Assembly: GCF_008728855.1 (NCBI RefSeq)
Contig: NZ_CP042906.1
Coordinates: forward strand, 1,240,001-1,304,000
Direction of reading: 5' to 3'
Origin: Hypericibacter terrae
GTDB lineage: Bacteria > Pseudomonadota > Alphaproteobacteria > Dongiales > Dongiaceae
Length of the DNA stretch: 64,000 nt
The first letter of the stretch is position 1; each line of letters begins with the position of its first letter. Below, one piece after another: positions 53,943 through 62,335 of this stretch. The notes under the pieces were generated by a model. It was not told the DNA's origin. It ran no database searches and worked only from the letters and a program-made list of their open reading frames with translations. The position numbers and the translations under genes were made by a program.

Positions 53943-54884
53943 ATGGCGCTCACGCCCCAACAGCAAGCCGAAATCGACGCCCAGCGCAGTGCCAGCGCCA
54001 CCACGCGCCGCCCGACCGTGCCGGCCCTCGAGGAGATCCTCTATCAGGCCCTGCCGGTGCTGGACCGCGGCTTCGTCCGCGTCATCGACTATATGGGCGA
54101 CGATGCCGCCGTGGTTCAGGCGGCGCGGGTCTCTTACGGCCGCGGCACCAAGAAGGTCAGCGAGGATCGCGGCCTGATCCATTATCTGCTGCGCCACCGC
54201 CACTCGACCCCGTTCGAGATGTGCGAGATCAAGTTCCACGTCAAGCTGCCGATCTTCGTGGCGCGCCAATGGATCCGCCACCGCACCGCCAATGTGAACG
54301 AATATTCTGCGCGCTATTCGGTGCTCGACAACGAGTTCTATATCCCGGCGCCGGAGCAGCTCGCGGCCCAGTCGGTCGCCAACCGCCAGGGGCGGGGGGA
54401 TGTGCTCGAAGGCGCCGAGGCGCAGCGCGTGCTCACGCTGTTGCGCGAAGATGCGGCGCGCTCCTACGCCCACTACGAGGAGATGCTGAACGAGCGCGAG
54501 GACGGCAGCCGTCCCGACGAGGGCCGGCAGGGCCTGGCGCGCGAGCTGGCGCGGATGAATCTCTCGCTCAATTTCTATACGCAATGGTACTGGAAGACCG
54601 ATCTCCACAATCTGCTGCATTTCCTGTCGCTGCGCGCCGATCCGCATGCGCAGTACGAGATCCGGGTCTATGCCGAGCGGATGCTGGACGTGGTGGCGAA
54701 ATGGGTTCCGATCACGCATGAAGCCTTCGTCCAGCACCGGCTTCATGCCGTGACCCTGTCGGCGGCTGCCATGGCCGCGGTCAAACGGATGCTGGCGGGC
54801 GAAACCGTCACCGCCGAGAACAGCGGGCTGGGAAAGCGCGAATGGGCCGAGCTTCAGGCCGAGTTGGCCCGCAAGGAATCCTGA
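53943..54884 (+). CDS. thyX: Flavin-dependent thymidylate synthase
   Basis: The 313-residue protein has the ThyX motif [14 protein letters not shown] (Arg112, His113, Arg114; Ser122). It makes dTMP from dUMP with FAD, NADPH and methylene-tetrahydrofolate. I start at ATG 53943 ([12 protein letters not shown]), because the upstream open frame to 53745 runs into the ssrA promoter and is not conserved. It is divergent from ssrA. Confidence 0.94.
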   Translation: MALTPQQQAEIDAQRSASATTRRPTVPALEEILYQALPVLDRGFVRVIDYMGDDAAVVQAARVSYGRGTKKVSEDRGLIHYLLRHRHSTPFEMCEIKFHVKLPIFVARQWIRHRTANVNEYSARYSVLDNEFYIPAPEQLAAQSVANRQGRGDVLEGAEAQRVLTLLREDAARSYAHYEEMLNEREDGSRPDEGRQGLARELARMNLSLNFYTQWYWKTDLHNLLHFLSLRADPHAQYEIRVYAERMLDVVAKWVPITHEAFVQHRLHAVTLSAAAMAAVKRMLAGETVTAENSGLGKREWAELQAELARKES

Positions 54885-54952
54885 CGGCCTGACAACCCCC
54901 GCGAGACGCGGCCATGCTGCCGACGTCGCGACATCGAGAAGGAGTGACCCTC

Positions 54953-55633
54953 ATGTCGGACGATTCCCGACTGTCTCCCGGCGACGATCCCTGGCAGATC
55001 CGCGACCAGGCGGGCCTGCGCGCCCTCTTCGGCGAGGTCGATGGCGGTGCCGCGCGCAAATCGATCCCGTTCCTGGATCGTCATTGCCGCGGCTTCATCG
55101 GGCTGTCGCCCTTCCTTTGTCTCGGCACCTTCGGCGCCGACGGCCGCGCCGATGTCTCTCCGCGCGGCGATCAGCCGGGCTTCGTCCAGATCCTCGACGA
55201 CCGCACGCTGGCGATCCCCGACCGGCCGGGCAACAACCGGCTCGACAGCCTGACCAACATCGTCGGCAATCCGCAGGTGGGGATGATCTTCCTCATCCCG
55301 GGATTCGAGGACACGCTGCGGGTCAATGGCAAGGCGGTCCTGACCCGCGATCCGGCGCTGCTTGGCGGCATGGCGGTCAACAACAAGGAACCCAAGGTCG
55401 CCATCAAAGTCGCGGTCGAGGAAGCGTTCCTCCACTGCGCCAAGGCTTTCAAGCGCTCGCGGCTCTGGGATCCGACGGCCCAGGTCGATCGCAAGACCAT
55501 GCCCAGCCTGGTGCGCATGATCATGGAGCAGATCGCGGAAGCCGAGACGCGCCAGCCGCCGAAGGTCGACGACGCCCTGGTCGCGGCCTACGAGTGCGAG
55601 GTCGAGGAGGATTACCGGACGAATTTGTATTGA
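54953..55633 (+). CDS. PPOX-type FMN-binding flavoprotein (MSMEG_1061-like)
   Basis: The 226-residue protein has a split-barrel flavin-binding core (PFLCLGTFGADGRADVSPRG, then RPGNNRLDSLTNIVGNPQVG) typical of the pyridoxamine-5'-phosphate-oxidase-like MSMEG_1061 family. It probably binds FMN; the substrate is unknown. AAGGAG lies eight bases before the ATG. It follows thyX by 68 bases on the same strand and may be cotranscribed. Confidence 0.78.
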   Translation: MSDDSRLSPGDDPWQIRDQAGLRALFGEVDGGAARKSIPFLDRHCRGFIGLSPFLCLGTFGADGRADVSPRGDQPGFVQILDDRTLAIPDRPGNNRLDSLTNIVGNPQVGMIFLIPGFEDTLRVNGKAVLTRDPALLGGMAVNNKEPKVAIKVAVEEAFLHCAKAFKRSRLWDPTAQVDRKTMPSLVRMIMEQIAEAETRQPPKVDDALVAAYECEVEEDYRTNLY

Positions 55634-55646
55634 GGACTCGATTATG

Positions 55647-55746
55647 TCCCCTCTCCCGCTTCGCGGGAGAGGGCTAGGGAGAGGGCTGCGCGGTCTTCGA
55701 CAGCGAGCAGCCCCCTCCTTAGTCCTCCCCCGAAGGCGGGGGAGGA
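55647..55746. repeat. Mosaic palindromic element between PPOX gene and mrp
   Basis: Two hairpins (CCTCTCCCGC/GCGGGAGAGG and CCTCCCCCG/CGGGGGAGG) flank a third, GGGCTGC...GCAGCCC. It is the twin of 50428-50525. Lying between two convergent genes, it could end transcription from both sides. Confidence 0.85.
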
Positions 55747-55768
55747 GACAATAATTCTAACTCTCTCC

Positions 55769-56902
55769 CTACTGAATCACGATCCGCGGGGCCGTGCGCT
55801 GGGCGCCGGCGAGTTTGGCCCAGACGCGCTCGGCGATGGCGCGGTAGGTCTTGGCATGCGGACTGTCGGGCTGCGATACGGTGATGGGATGGCCGCCATC
55901 CGAGGTCTCGCGGATCGCCATGTCGAGCGGCAGCTCACCCAGGAACTCCACGCCGAGCCGCTCGGCCTCCAGCCTCGCGCCGCCATGGCTGAAGATGTCG
56001 CTGCGCTCGCCGCAATGGGGGCAGGTGAAGTAGCTCATATTCTCGATGATGCCGAGCACCGGCACCTCGACCTTGCGGAACATGTTGAGGCCCTTGCGCG
56101 CATCGAGCAGCGCGATGTCCTGCGGCGTCGAGACGATGATGGCGCCCGAGAGCGGCACCTGCTGCGCCATGGTGAGCTGCGCGTCGCCGGTGCCGGGTGG
56201 CAGATCCGCCACCAGCACGTCGAGCTCGCCCCATTCGACATCGCGCAGCATCTGGTTGATGGCGCTCATCACCATCGGCCCGCGCCAGATCATCGGCGTC
56301 TCCTCGGGCACCATGAAGCCGATCGACATCACCTTGATGCCGTAATTCTCGAGCGGGTTGAGCCGCTTTCCGTCGGCGGAGGTCGGCTTGCCGGAGATGC
56401 CCATCATGCGCGGCTGCGAGGGGCCATAGATGTCGGCGTCGAGCAGCCCGACGCGCAGGCCGATCGCCTTCAGCGCCAGCGCCAGATTGACCGCGGTGGT
56501 GGATTTGCCGACGCCGCCCTTGCCGCTGGCGACCGCCACGATATGGCGCACGCCGGCGACCGCGGCCTTCTGGCCGGCGGCCGGCGCGGGAGCGCCGTGC
56601 GAATGGCCGGCATGAGACGACGGGGACTGGGCTGCGGCCGGTGCCGGACCACCGCGATGGGCTGTCAGGACTGCCGTCACCGACAAAACCCCCGAGAGTG
56701 AGTTCACCGCCTTTTCGGCCGCGCGGCGCAGCGGTTCCATCTGGGCGGCGCGCTTGGGGTCGATCTCGATGGCAAAGCCGACATTGCCCTCCTTGACCAC
56801 GACGCCGGAAATCATGCCCAGCGCGACGATGTCGCCGCGGCCGTCGGGACCGGGGACGCCCTTCAGGGCGTCGAGAATGGCGGCTTGGTTAAGGGCGGAC
56901 AT
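55769..56902 (-). CDS. mrp: Mrp/NBP35-type Fe-S cluster carrier ATPase
   Basis: The 377-residue protein has a small N-terminal MIP18-like domain (about residues 1-90). A Pro/Ala/His-rich linker and the Mrp P-loop domain follow, with VASGKGGVGKST near residue 135. The CPHC pair near residue 293 (YFTCPHCGERSD) bridges an Fe-S cluster in the dimer. It delivers or stores Fe-S clusters. It is divergent from hflK. Confidence 0.9.
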   Translation of the reverse strand: MSALNQAAILDALKGVPGPDGRGDIVALGMISGVVVKEGNVGFAIEIDPKRAAQMEPLRRAAEKAVNSLSGVLSVTAVLTAHRGGPAPAAAQSPSSHAGHSHGAPAPAAGQKAAVAGVRHIVAVASGKGGVGKSTTAVNLALALKAIGLRVGLLDADIYGPSQPRMMGISGKPTSADGKRLNPLENYGIKVMSIGFMVPEETPMIWRGPMVMSAINQMLRDVEWGELDVLVADLPPGTGDAQLTMAQQVPLSGAIIVSTPQDIALLDARKGLNMFRKVEVPVLGIIENMSYFTCPHCGERSDIFSHGGARLEAERLGVEFLGELPLDMAIRETSDGGHPITVSQPDSPHAKTYRAIAERVWAKLAGAQRTAPRIVIQ

Positions 56903-56952
56903 GCTTGAACAACTCCAATGGGATCACAATATGGCCGAGGGCGGGGGCGTGC

Positions 56953-56986
56953 GCCGGTTGCCCATGGCAACCGGCTGTCATATAAG
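56953..56986 (+). promoter_or_regulatory. hflK promoter with 10-bp palindrome over the -35
   Basis: TTGCCC and TATAAG are 17 bases apart. The -35 lies inside a perfect inverted repeat, GCCGGTTGCC-CAT-GGCAACCGGC (56953-56975), which looks like an operator. Transcription would start near 56993, giving a leader of about 57 bases. Confidence 0.6.
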
Positions 56987-57049
56987 GCGTCGGACCGTCC
57001 CGGGAAAGCCGGCGCCAATAAATCGATCCACTACACAGGGAAGCTTGAT

Positions 57050-58204
57050 ATGCCGTGGCAGAATCAAGGAGGCGGCGGTCCTTGGGGCGGCGGCCAGGGT
57101 CCGTGGGGGCGTGGTCCCTCGGGCGGTGGTCAACGACCGAACGATATCGAGGAGATGTTGCGCCGAGGGCAAGACCGGCTCAAGGGCTGGTTGCCGGGCG
57201 GCATGGGCGGGCGGCGCGGCCTGGTCTTCATCGCGCTCGCGGCCCTGGCCCTGTGGCTGGCCAGCGGCTTCTATCGCGTCGACGCCAACGAGCAGGGCGT
57301 CGCCATGATCTTCGGCAAGTGGGTCGCCACCACCGGCCCCGGCCTCAATTACAACCTTCCGGCGCCGATCGGCTCGGTCGAGACCCCAATGGTGGATTTC
57401 GAGAACCGCGTCGAGATCGGCTTCCGCTCGGCGGCCGACGGCACCAGCACCCGCGACATCTCGGCCGAGAGCCTGATGCTCACCGGCGACGAGAACATCA
57501 TCGACATCCAGTTCGTGGTGCTGTGGAAGATCGGCGATGCCGGCAAATATCTCTTCAGCGTCCTCGATCCCGAGGAGACGGTGAAGGCCGTTTCCGAGGC
57601 AGGCATGCGCGAGATCATCGGCCAGTCGGATTTCGAATCGACCCGCACCAAGGGCCGCGCCGAGGTCGAATCGCGCACCCAGGAGCTGATCCAGCACACG
57701 CTCGACAGCTACAATTCGGGCATCATCATCACCAGCCTGCAGCTCTTGAAGGTCGATCCGCCCGATGCGGTGATCGAGGCCTTCCGCGACGTGCAGGCGG
57801 CGCGCGCCGACAAGGAGCGCTCGGTCAACGAGGCGCAGGCCTATTTCAACGAGATCACCCAGCGCGCCGAAGGTCAGGCGCAGCAGGTGATCAAAGCCGG
57901 CGAAGCCTATCGTGCAGAGAAGATCGCGATCGCCACCGGCGACGCGCAGCGCTTCATCTCGGTCTATGACGAATATGCCAAGAACAAGGTGCTGACCGAG
58001 CGGCGCATCTATCTCGAGACGATGGAAGACATCATGCGCGGCATGAACAAGGTGCTGGTCTCCGGCGCCCCCGGCGCCGGTGGCGCCTTGCCCTATCTCT
58101 CGGTCAACGAGCTGATGAAGCTGCAGACCAAGCCGGCGGTGAACACCGGCATGCCGCCCAACAACAGCGACGCGACGTCCGGTACGCAGGGAGCCTCGCA
58201 ATGA
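57050..58204 (+). CDS. hflK: HflK, FtsH-protease modulator subunit
   Basis: The 384-residue protein starts with a Gly/Pro/Gln-rich segment (MPWQNQGGGGPWGGGQGPWG), then one membrane helix (about 54-70) and a SPFH/band-7 domain (about 72-340). HflK and HflC form a ring complex in the inner membrane that holds FtsH and limits its access to membrane proteins. The ATG at 57050 is chosen because the Gly-rich start is typical; the longer frame upstream lies in the promoter. Its stop overlaps the hflC start (ATGA). Confidence 0.93.
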   Translation: MPWQNQGGGGPWGGGQGPWGRGPSGGGQRPNDIEEMLRRGQDRLKGWLPGGMGGRRGLVFIALAALALWLASGFYRVDANEQGVAMIFGKWVATTGPGLNYNLPAPIGSVETPMVDFENRVEIGFRSAADGTSTRDISAESLMLTGDENIIDIQFVVLWKIGDAGKYLFSVLDPEETVKAVSEAGMREIIGQSDFESTRTKGRAEVESRTQELIQHTLDSYNSGIIITSLQLLKVDPPDAVIEAFRDVQAARADKERSVNEAQAYFNEITQRAEGQAQQVIKAGEAYRAEKIAIATGDAQRFISVYDEYAKNKVLTERRIYLETMEDIMRGMNKVLVSGAPGAGGALPYLSVNELMKLQTKPAVNTGMPPNNSDATSGTQGASQ

Positions 58205-59091
58205 ACCGCACCTCGTTCGTCGCGGTCATCATCCTGGCGGTCATCGCCGTCGTGGTGCTGCTCTCCTCTACCTTCACCGTCAACCAGTGGCAGCAGGCGC
58301 TCGTGCTGCAGTTCGGCCAGCCGCGCCAGGCGATCAGCGAGCCGGGGCTGCATTTCAAGCTGCCCTTCATCCAGAACGTCATCTATTTCGAGAAGCGGCT
58401 GCTCAATCTCGACCTGGCGCCGGCCGAAATGCCGACCAACGACCAGAAGCAGGTGGTGGTCGAGGCCTACGCCAAATACATCATCGTCGACCCGCTGAAG
58501 TTCTATCAGGTGGTGCGCGACGAAGGCGGCCTGCGCGGCCGCGTCGGACCGATCATCAATTCGAACCTGCGCGGCGAGATCGGCAAGGTGCCGATGTCGG
58601 AAATGCTGACCGCGCGGCGCGCCCAGTTCATGCGCTCGATCACCGAGGCGGTGAACCAGGCGGCATTGATCTATGGCGTCAATGTCGTGGACGTCCGCAT
58701 GAAGCGCGTCGATCTGCCCGAGGAGAACAGCCAGGCGATCTTCCGGCGCATGCAGACGCAGCGCGAGCAGGAAGCGCGCCGCCTGCGCGCCGAAGGCCAG
58801 CGGGACGGGCAGAAGATCAAGGCCGAGGCCGACAAGCAGCAGGTGGTGATTCTCGCCGATGCGCGTCGCCAGGCCGAGGTCTTGCGCGGCGAGGGCGACG
58901 GCGAGGCGACCCGGATCTATAACGACGCCTACGGCAAGGATCCGGCCTTCTTCGACTTCTACCGGTCGATGCAGGCCCTGACCCAGGGCCTCGACGGCGC
59001 CAACACCACCTATATCGGCCCGCCGACGGGCGACTTCTTCCGCTTCTTCGGCAGCGAGCAGGGGAGCGCCAGCCCACCGCCCGCGCCGTGA
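58201..59091 (+). CDS. hflC: HflC, FtsH-protease modulator subunit
   Basis: The 296-residue SPFH protein starts with one membrane helix (VAVIILAVIAVVVLLSSTF), then FTVNQWQQALVLQFGQPRQA and a coiled-coil stretch (about 180-235, including RRMQTQREQEARRLRAEGQR). It ends in a Pro/Ala-rich tail. It works with HflK, whose gene overlaps it. Confidence 0.94.
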   Translation: MNRTSFVAVIILAVIAVVVLLSSTFTVNQWQQALVLQFGQPRQAISEPGLHFKLPFIQNVIYFEKRLLNLDLAPAEMPTNDQKQVVVEAYAKYIIVDPLKFYQVVRDEGGLRGRVGPIINSNLRGEIGKVPMSEMLTARRAQFMRSITEAVNQAALIYGVNVVDVRMKRVDLPEENSQAIFRRMQTQREQEARRLRAEGQRDGQKIKAEADKQQVVILADARRQAEVLRGEGDGEATRIYNDAYGKDPAFFDFYRSMQALTQGLDGANTTYIGPPTGDFFRFFGSEQGSASPPPAP

Positions 59092-59164
59092 GCCTCGCCG
59101 CGATGGTGGGGTGGAAAGACCCCGCTTCGGGTCCGCCGGATAGCGTCGCGGTGGCGAGGCGGCA

Positions 59165-59350
59165 ATGAGCGATCTCGCCACGGCGCTGGGCTTGCTGCTG
59201 GTGATCGAAGGCATCGCGCTCGCGGCCATCCCCGGCATGCTGCGCCGCTTCACCGAGACCCTGGCGGTCCTTCCGGAGACGACGCAGCGGATCGCCGGGC
59301 TCGTGGCCGCCGGCGCCGGTCTGCTGCTGGTCTGGCTGGTGAGGGGCTGA
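59165..59350 (+). CDS. DUF2065 (YjeT-like) small membrane protein
   Basis: The 61-residue protein consists of two membrane helices (ALGLLLVIEGIALAAIPGML and AGLVAAGAGLLLVWLV) joined by a short polar loop. This family is commonly encoded right after hflC, as here, and may join the HflKC/FtsH assembly; its function is not established. Confidence 0.82.
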   Translation: MSDLATALGLLLVIEGIALAAIPGMLRRFTETLAVLPETTQRIAGLVAAGAGLLLVWLVRG

Positions 59351-59514
59351 ATCCGCCTCGCTTCCGCCACCATTCTCGCCGAGAAGGAGGTCGCGGTCGC
59401 TCACGGGAAATTTCACCCGGGCGACATCGATTTCGCCTAATCTCGTTCCCCATTCGTCCACCGGGCCGATCGCCGGCCCGTCGGTCGGCCCTTGCGTTCG
59501 GAGGTCCAAGTCCC

Positions 59515-61065
59515 GTGTCGTTCCGTTCTTCCTTCGCGTCCCCGCGGTCCCTCGTCCCGACGCCGTTCTGGTGCGTCGCGGCCCTGCGCTCGGCCGGCGC
59601 CGCGGCCTTCGTCGCCCTGCTGGCATTGACGGCATCCCCGGCGCCCGCCTCGGCGCGCTCGGCGCCCGAGAGCTTCGCCGACCTGGCGGAAGCCCTGCTG
59701 CCGGCGGTCGTCAATGTCTCGACCACCCAGACCCTGAAGGACGACGGCAATTCGCAGCAAGACCTGGAGGAGATGTTCAAGGACTTCTTCGACCGGCAGA
59801 ATCGCGACAATGGCGACAATGGCGACAATGGCGGCGGCGGCGGGAACGGCCAGCAGCCGGAGCCGCGCCGCGCGACCTCGCTGGGCTCGGGCTTCATCAT
59901 CGATCCCAGCGGCTACATCGTCACCAACAACCACGTCATCGAGGGCGCCGACCAGATCACGGTCCGCCTCCATGACGATACCGAGCTCGAAGCCAAGATC
60001 ATCGGCATCGACACCAAGACCGACCTGGCGCTGCTCAAGGTCGAGCCGAAATCGCCGTTGCCCGCCGTGCATTGGGGCGATTCCGACAAGACCCGGATCG
60101 GCGACTGGGTGCTCGCGATCGGCAATCCGTTCGGCCTCGGCGGCTCGGTCACGGCCGGCATCGTCTCGGCCCGCCAGCGCGACATCAATGCCGGCCCCTA
60201 TGACGACTTCATCCAGACCGATGCTTCGATCAATCGCGGCAATTCCGGCGGTCCCATGTTCGACATGGATGGCGGCGTCATCGGCATCAACACGGCGATC
60301 TATTCGCCCTCGGGCGGCAGCGTCGGCATCGGTTTCGCCATTCCCTCGAATCTCGCGCGCACGGTCATCGAGCAGTTGAAGGATTTCGGCCATGCCCGTC
60401 GCGGCTGGCTGGGCGTGCGCATCCAGAGCGTGAGCCCGGAGCTGGCCGAAGGTCTGCGCCTGCCGACGCCGAAGGGGGCGCTGGTCGCCAATGTGACGGC
60501 GGGTGGCCCCGCCGACGCCGCCGGTATCAAGCAGGGCGACGTGATCCTCGAATTCAACGGCCATGCCATCGACGAGATGCGCAAGCTGCCGCGCGTCGTG
60601 GCCGAGACGCCGATCGATCAGGATGTTTCGATCGTGGTCTGGCGCCAGGGCGAGAAGAAGACCTTGTCGGTCAAGGTCGGCGAGCTGCAGGAAGAGACCG
60701 AGCAGGCCTCGGCGGAATCGACCCAGCCCAAGACGCCGACGGCGCCGGCCAACAGCGGCAAGGTCGATCTGCTGGGTCTCGTCGTCACCGAGCTGACCGC
60801 GGCCCTGCGCGACCAGTACAAGCTGGAGCCCGATGTCGCCGGCGTGCTGGTGAGCTCGGTCGACGCCAACGGTCCCGCGGCCGAGAAGGGCCTGCAGGAA
60901 GGCGACGTCATCATCGAGGTCGACCAGAAGGCGGTCAAAACTCCGGCCGACGTGAAGAAGCGCGTCGACGACGCCAAGGGCAACGGCTATCGCGTGGTGA
61001 CGCTCCTGGTCTATCGCGGCGGCGACTTCCAATGGGTCGCGGTGCGGATCGACAACAAGGGGTGA
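59515..61065 (+). CDS. DegP/HtrA-type periplasmic serine protease
   Basis: The 516-residue protein has a signal peptide (about residues 20-48) and a trypsin-like domain with triad His140 (TNNHVI), Asp170 (TDLALL) and Ser244 (RGNSGGPMF). Two PDZ domains follow (about 300-390 and 415-510). It degrades or refolds misfolded periplasmic proteins. A short low-complexity stretch (about residues 98-112, DNGDNGDNGGGGG) in the LA-loop region comes from a tandem GACAATGGC repeat that could vary between strains. The start is GTG with CGGAGG upstream. It fits the hflKC-DUF2065-degP order. Confidence 0.92.
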   Translation: MSFRSSFASPRSLVPTPFWCVAALRSAGAAAFVALLALTASPAPASARSAPESFADLAEALLPAVVNVSTTQTLKDDGNSQQDLEEMFKDFFDRQNRDNGDNGDNGGGGGNGQQPEPRRATSLGSGFIIDPSGYIVTNNHVIEGADQITVRLHDDTELEAKIIGIDTKTDLALLKVEPKSPLPAVHWGDSDKTRIGDWVLAIGNPFGLGGSVTAGIVSARQRDINAGPYDDFIQTDASINRGNSGGPMFDMDGGVIGINTAIYSPSGGSVGIGFAIPSNLARTVIEQLKDFGHARRGWLGVRIQSVSPELAEGLRLPTPKGALVANVTAGGPADAAGIKQGDVILEFNGHAIDEMRKLPRVVAETPIDQDVSIVVWRQGEKKTLSVKVGELQEETEQASAESTQPKTPTAPANSGKVDLLGLVVTELTAALRDQYKLEPDVAGVLVSSVDANGPAAEKGLQEGDVIIEVDQKAVKTPADVKKRVDDAKGNGYRVVTLLVYRGGDFQWVAVRIDNKG

Positions 61066-61087
61066 GGAGCGGGCTCTCACTAGTTAT

Positions 61088-61220
61088 CCCCTCCCCCGTT
61101 TTTGGGGGAGGGCTAGGGAGGGGGCAGTCTCGGTATCCGGGCTGAACGCTTCCAGGCTCATGACACCTGCGCCCTCAACGTCTTCCCCCTCCCTGGCCCT
61201 CCCCCGTTCCGGGGGAGGGG
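61088..61220. repeat. Inverted pair of palindromic units around the miaA start
   Basis: One unit is at 61088-61124 and the opposite-orientation unit at 61185-61220. The miaA ATG (61160) lies between them, so the second unit is translated as the start of MiaA. Confidence 0.85.
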
Positions 61221-62179
61221 ATCAGAACGCGAATGTCCTCGTCATCGCCGGCCCCACCGCGAGCGGAAAGTCCGCGCTGGCCATGGCGCTGGCGCAGAAG
61301 CTCGGCGGGACGCTCATCAACGCCGACAGCATGCAGCTCTATCGCGAGCTGTCGCTCTTGTCGGCGCGTCCGACCGAGGCGGAGATGGCGCGCGTTCCCC
61401 ATCGTCTTTTCGGCATCCTGCCGGCGGGCGAGCCCTGCTCGGCGGGGCGCTGGCGCGAGCTGGCGCTGAGCGCCATCGCCGCGACCCGCGCGGAGGGCCG
61501 CTTGCCGATCCTGGTCGGCGGGACGGGGCTCTATCTCGAATCCCTGATGCGCGGCATCGCCGATCTTCCGCCGATCCCCGAAGCGATCCGCAAAAGCCTG
61601 CAGGCCCGGATGAGCGCGCCTGACGGCGTGGCGTCGTTGTTCGAGGCACTCGAAGCTTGCGACCCCGCGACGGCCGCGCGGATCGAGCCGACCGACCGCC
61701 AGCGCATCCTGCGCGCCCTCGAGCTCTTCGAGGCGACGGGCAAGCCGCTGTCGGTCTGGCAGGCAGAAAGCGGCCGGGCGCCGCCGCCGGATCTTGTCTT
61801 CGAGACTTATCTCCTGATGCCACCGCGCGCCGCCCTCTATGCCGCCTGCGATCGCCGCTTCGCCGGCATGGTGGCAGCGGGAGCGCTCGAGGAGGTGAAG
61901 GCCCTCCTGGCGCTGAAGCTCGATCCGGCCCTTCCGGCCATGAAGGCGATCGGCGTCGCCGAGCTGGGCGCCTATCTGGCCGGGACGAGCGACCTGACCA
62001 CGGCGATCGCGGCCGGCCAGCAGGCCACCCGGCGCTATGCCAAGCGCCAATACACCTGGTTTCGCCACCGGCTGCCGGGCGCGGCCCGGATCGAGGCCGA
62101 TCCGCTGGAGCCGGGCTTTGCGGGCGCGCAATTTTTGGAAAGATTCTTTCGCGATTTCTTTTCGAAGATTTGCCATTAG
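61160..62179 (+). CDS. miaA: tRNA dimethylallyltransferase
   Basis: The 339-residue protein has the P-loop VIAGPTASGKSALAMAL, starting near residue 28, NADSMQLYRELS and the tRNA-binding RRYAKRQYTWFRHR near the C-terminus. It prenylates A37 of tRNAs reading UNN codons. The first 25 residues are unusual: residues 9-21 ([13 protein letters not shown]) come from a palindromic repeat. No ATG, GTG or TTG lies in frame between the repeat and VLVIAGPT, so the repeat must supply the start region. The next gene, ilvB, has its own promoter candidate. Confidence 0.92.
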   Translation: MTPAPSTSSPSLALPRSGGGDQNANVLVIAGPTASGKSALAMALAQKLGGTLINADSMQLYRELSLLSARPTEAEMARVPHRLFGILPAGEPCSAGRWRELALSAIAATRAEGRLPILVGGTGLYLESLMRGIADLPPIPEAIRKSLQARMSAPDGVASLFEALEACDPATAARIEPTDRQRILRALELFEATGKPLSVWQAESGRAPPPDLVFETYLLMPPRAALYAACDRRFAGMVAAGALEEVKALLALKLDPALPAMKAIGVAELGAYLAGTSDLTTAIAAGQQATRRYAKRQYTWFRHRLPGAARIEADPLEPGFAGAQFLERFFRDFFSKICH

Positions 62180-62182
62180 CTG

Positions 62183-62211
62183 TTGACCGCATTGCAGCAA
62201 ATCACTAGTTT
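62183..62211 (+). promoter_or_regulatory. Candidate ilvB promoter
   Basis: TTGACC and TAGTTT are 17 bases apart, starting four bases after the miaA stop. The leader to the ilvB ATG would be about 120 bases. Confidence 0.45.
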
Positions 62212-62285
62212 CGGGCTCCTTGCCGGCCGGAAAGGTCCGTGCGGGAGGGGTTTGTGCGCCCGTAAATCGGCCGCGCGAGACCGGC

Positions 62286-62305
62286 GGAGCCCTTGAACGG
62301 GCTTC
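62286..62305 (+). promoter_or_regulatory. Hairpin in the ilvB leader
   Basis: GGAGCCC pairs with GGGCTTC around a 6-base loop (7 bp including one G-U), soon followed by GAATTTT. It might be an attenuator, but I see no leader peptide rich in Ile, Leu or Val. Confidence 0.3.
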
Positions 62306-62335
62306 CGAATTTTGTGAAGGAAAGGATCAGCGAAA

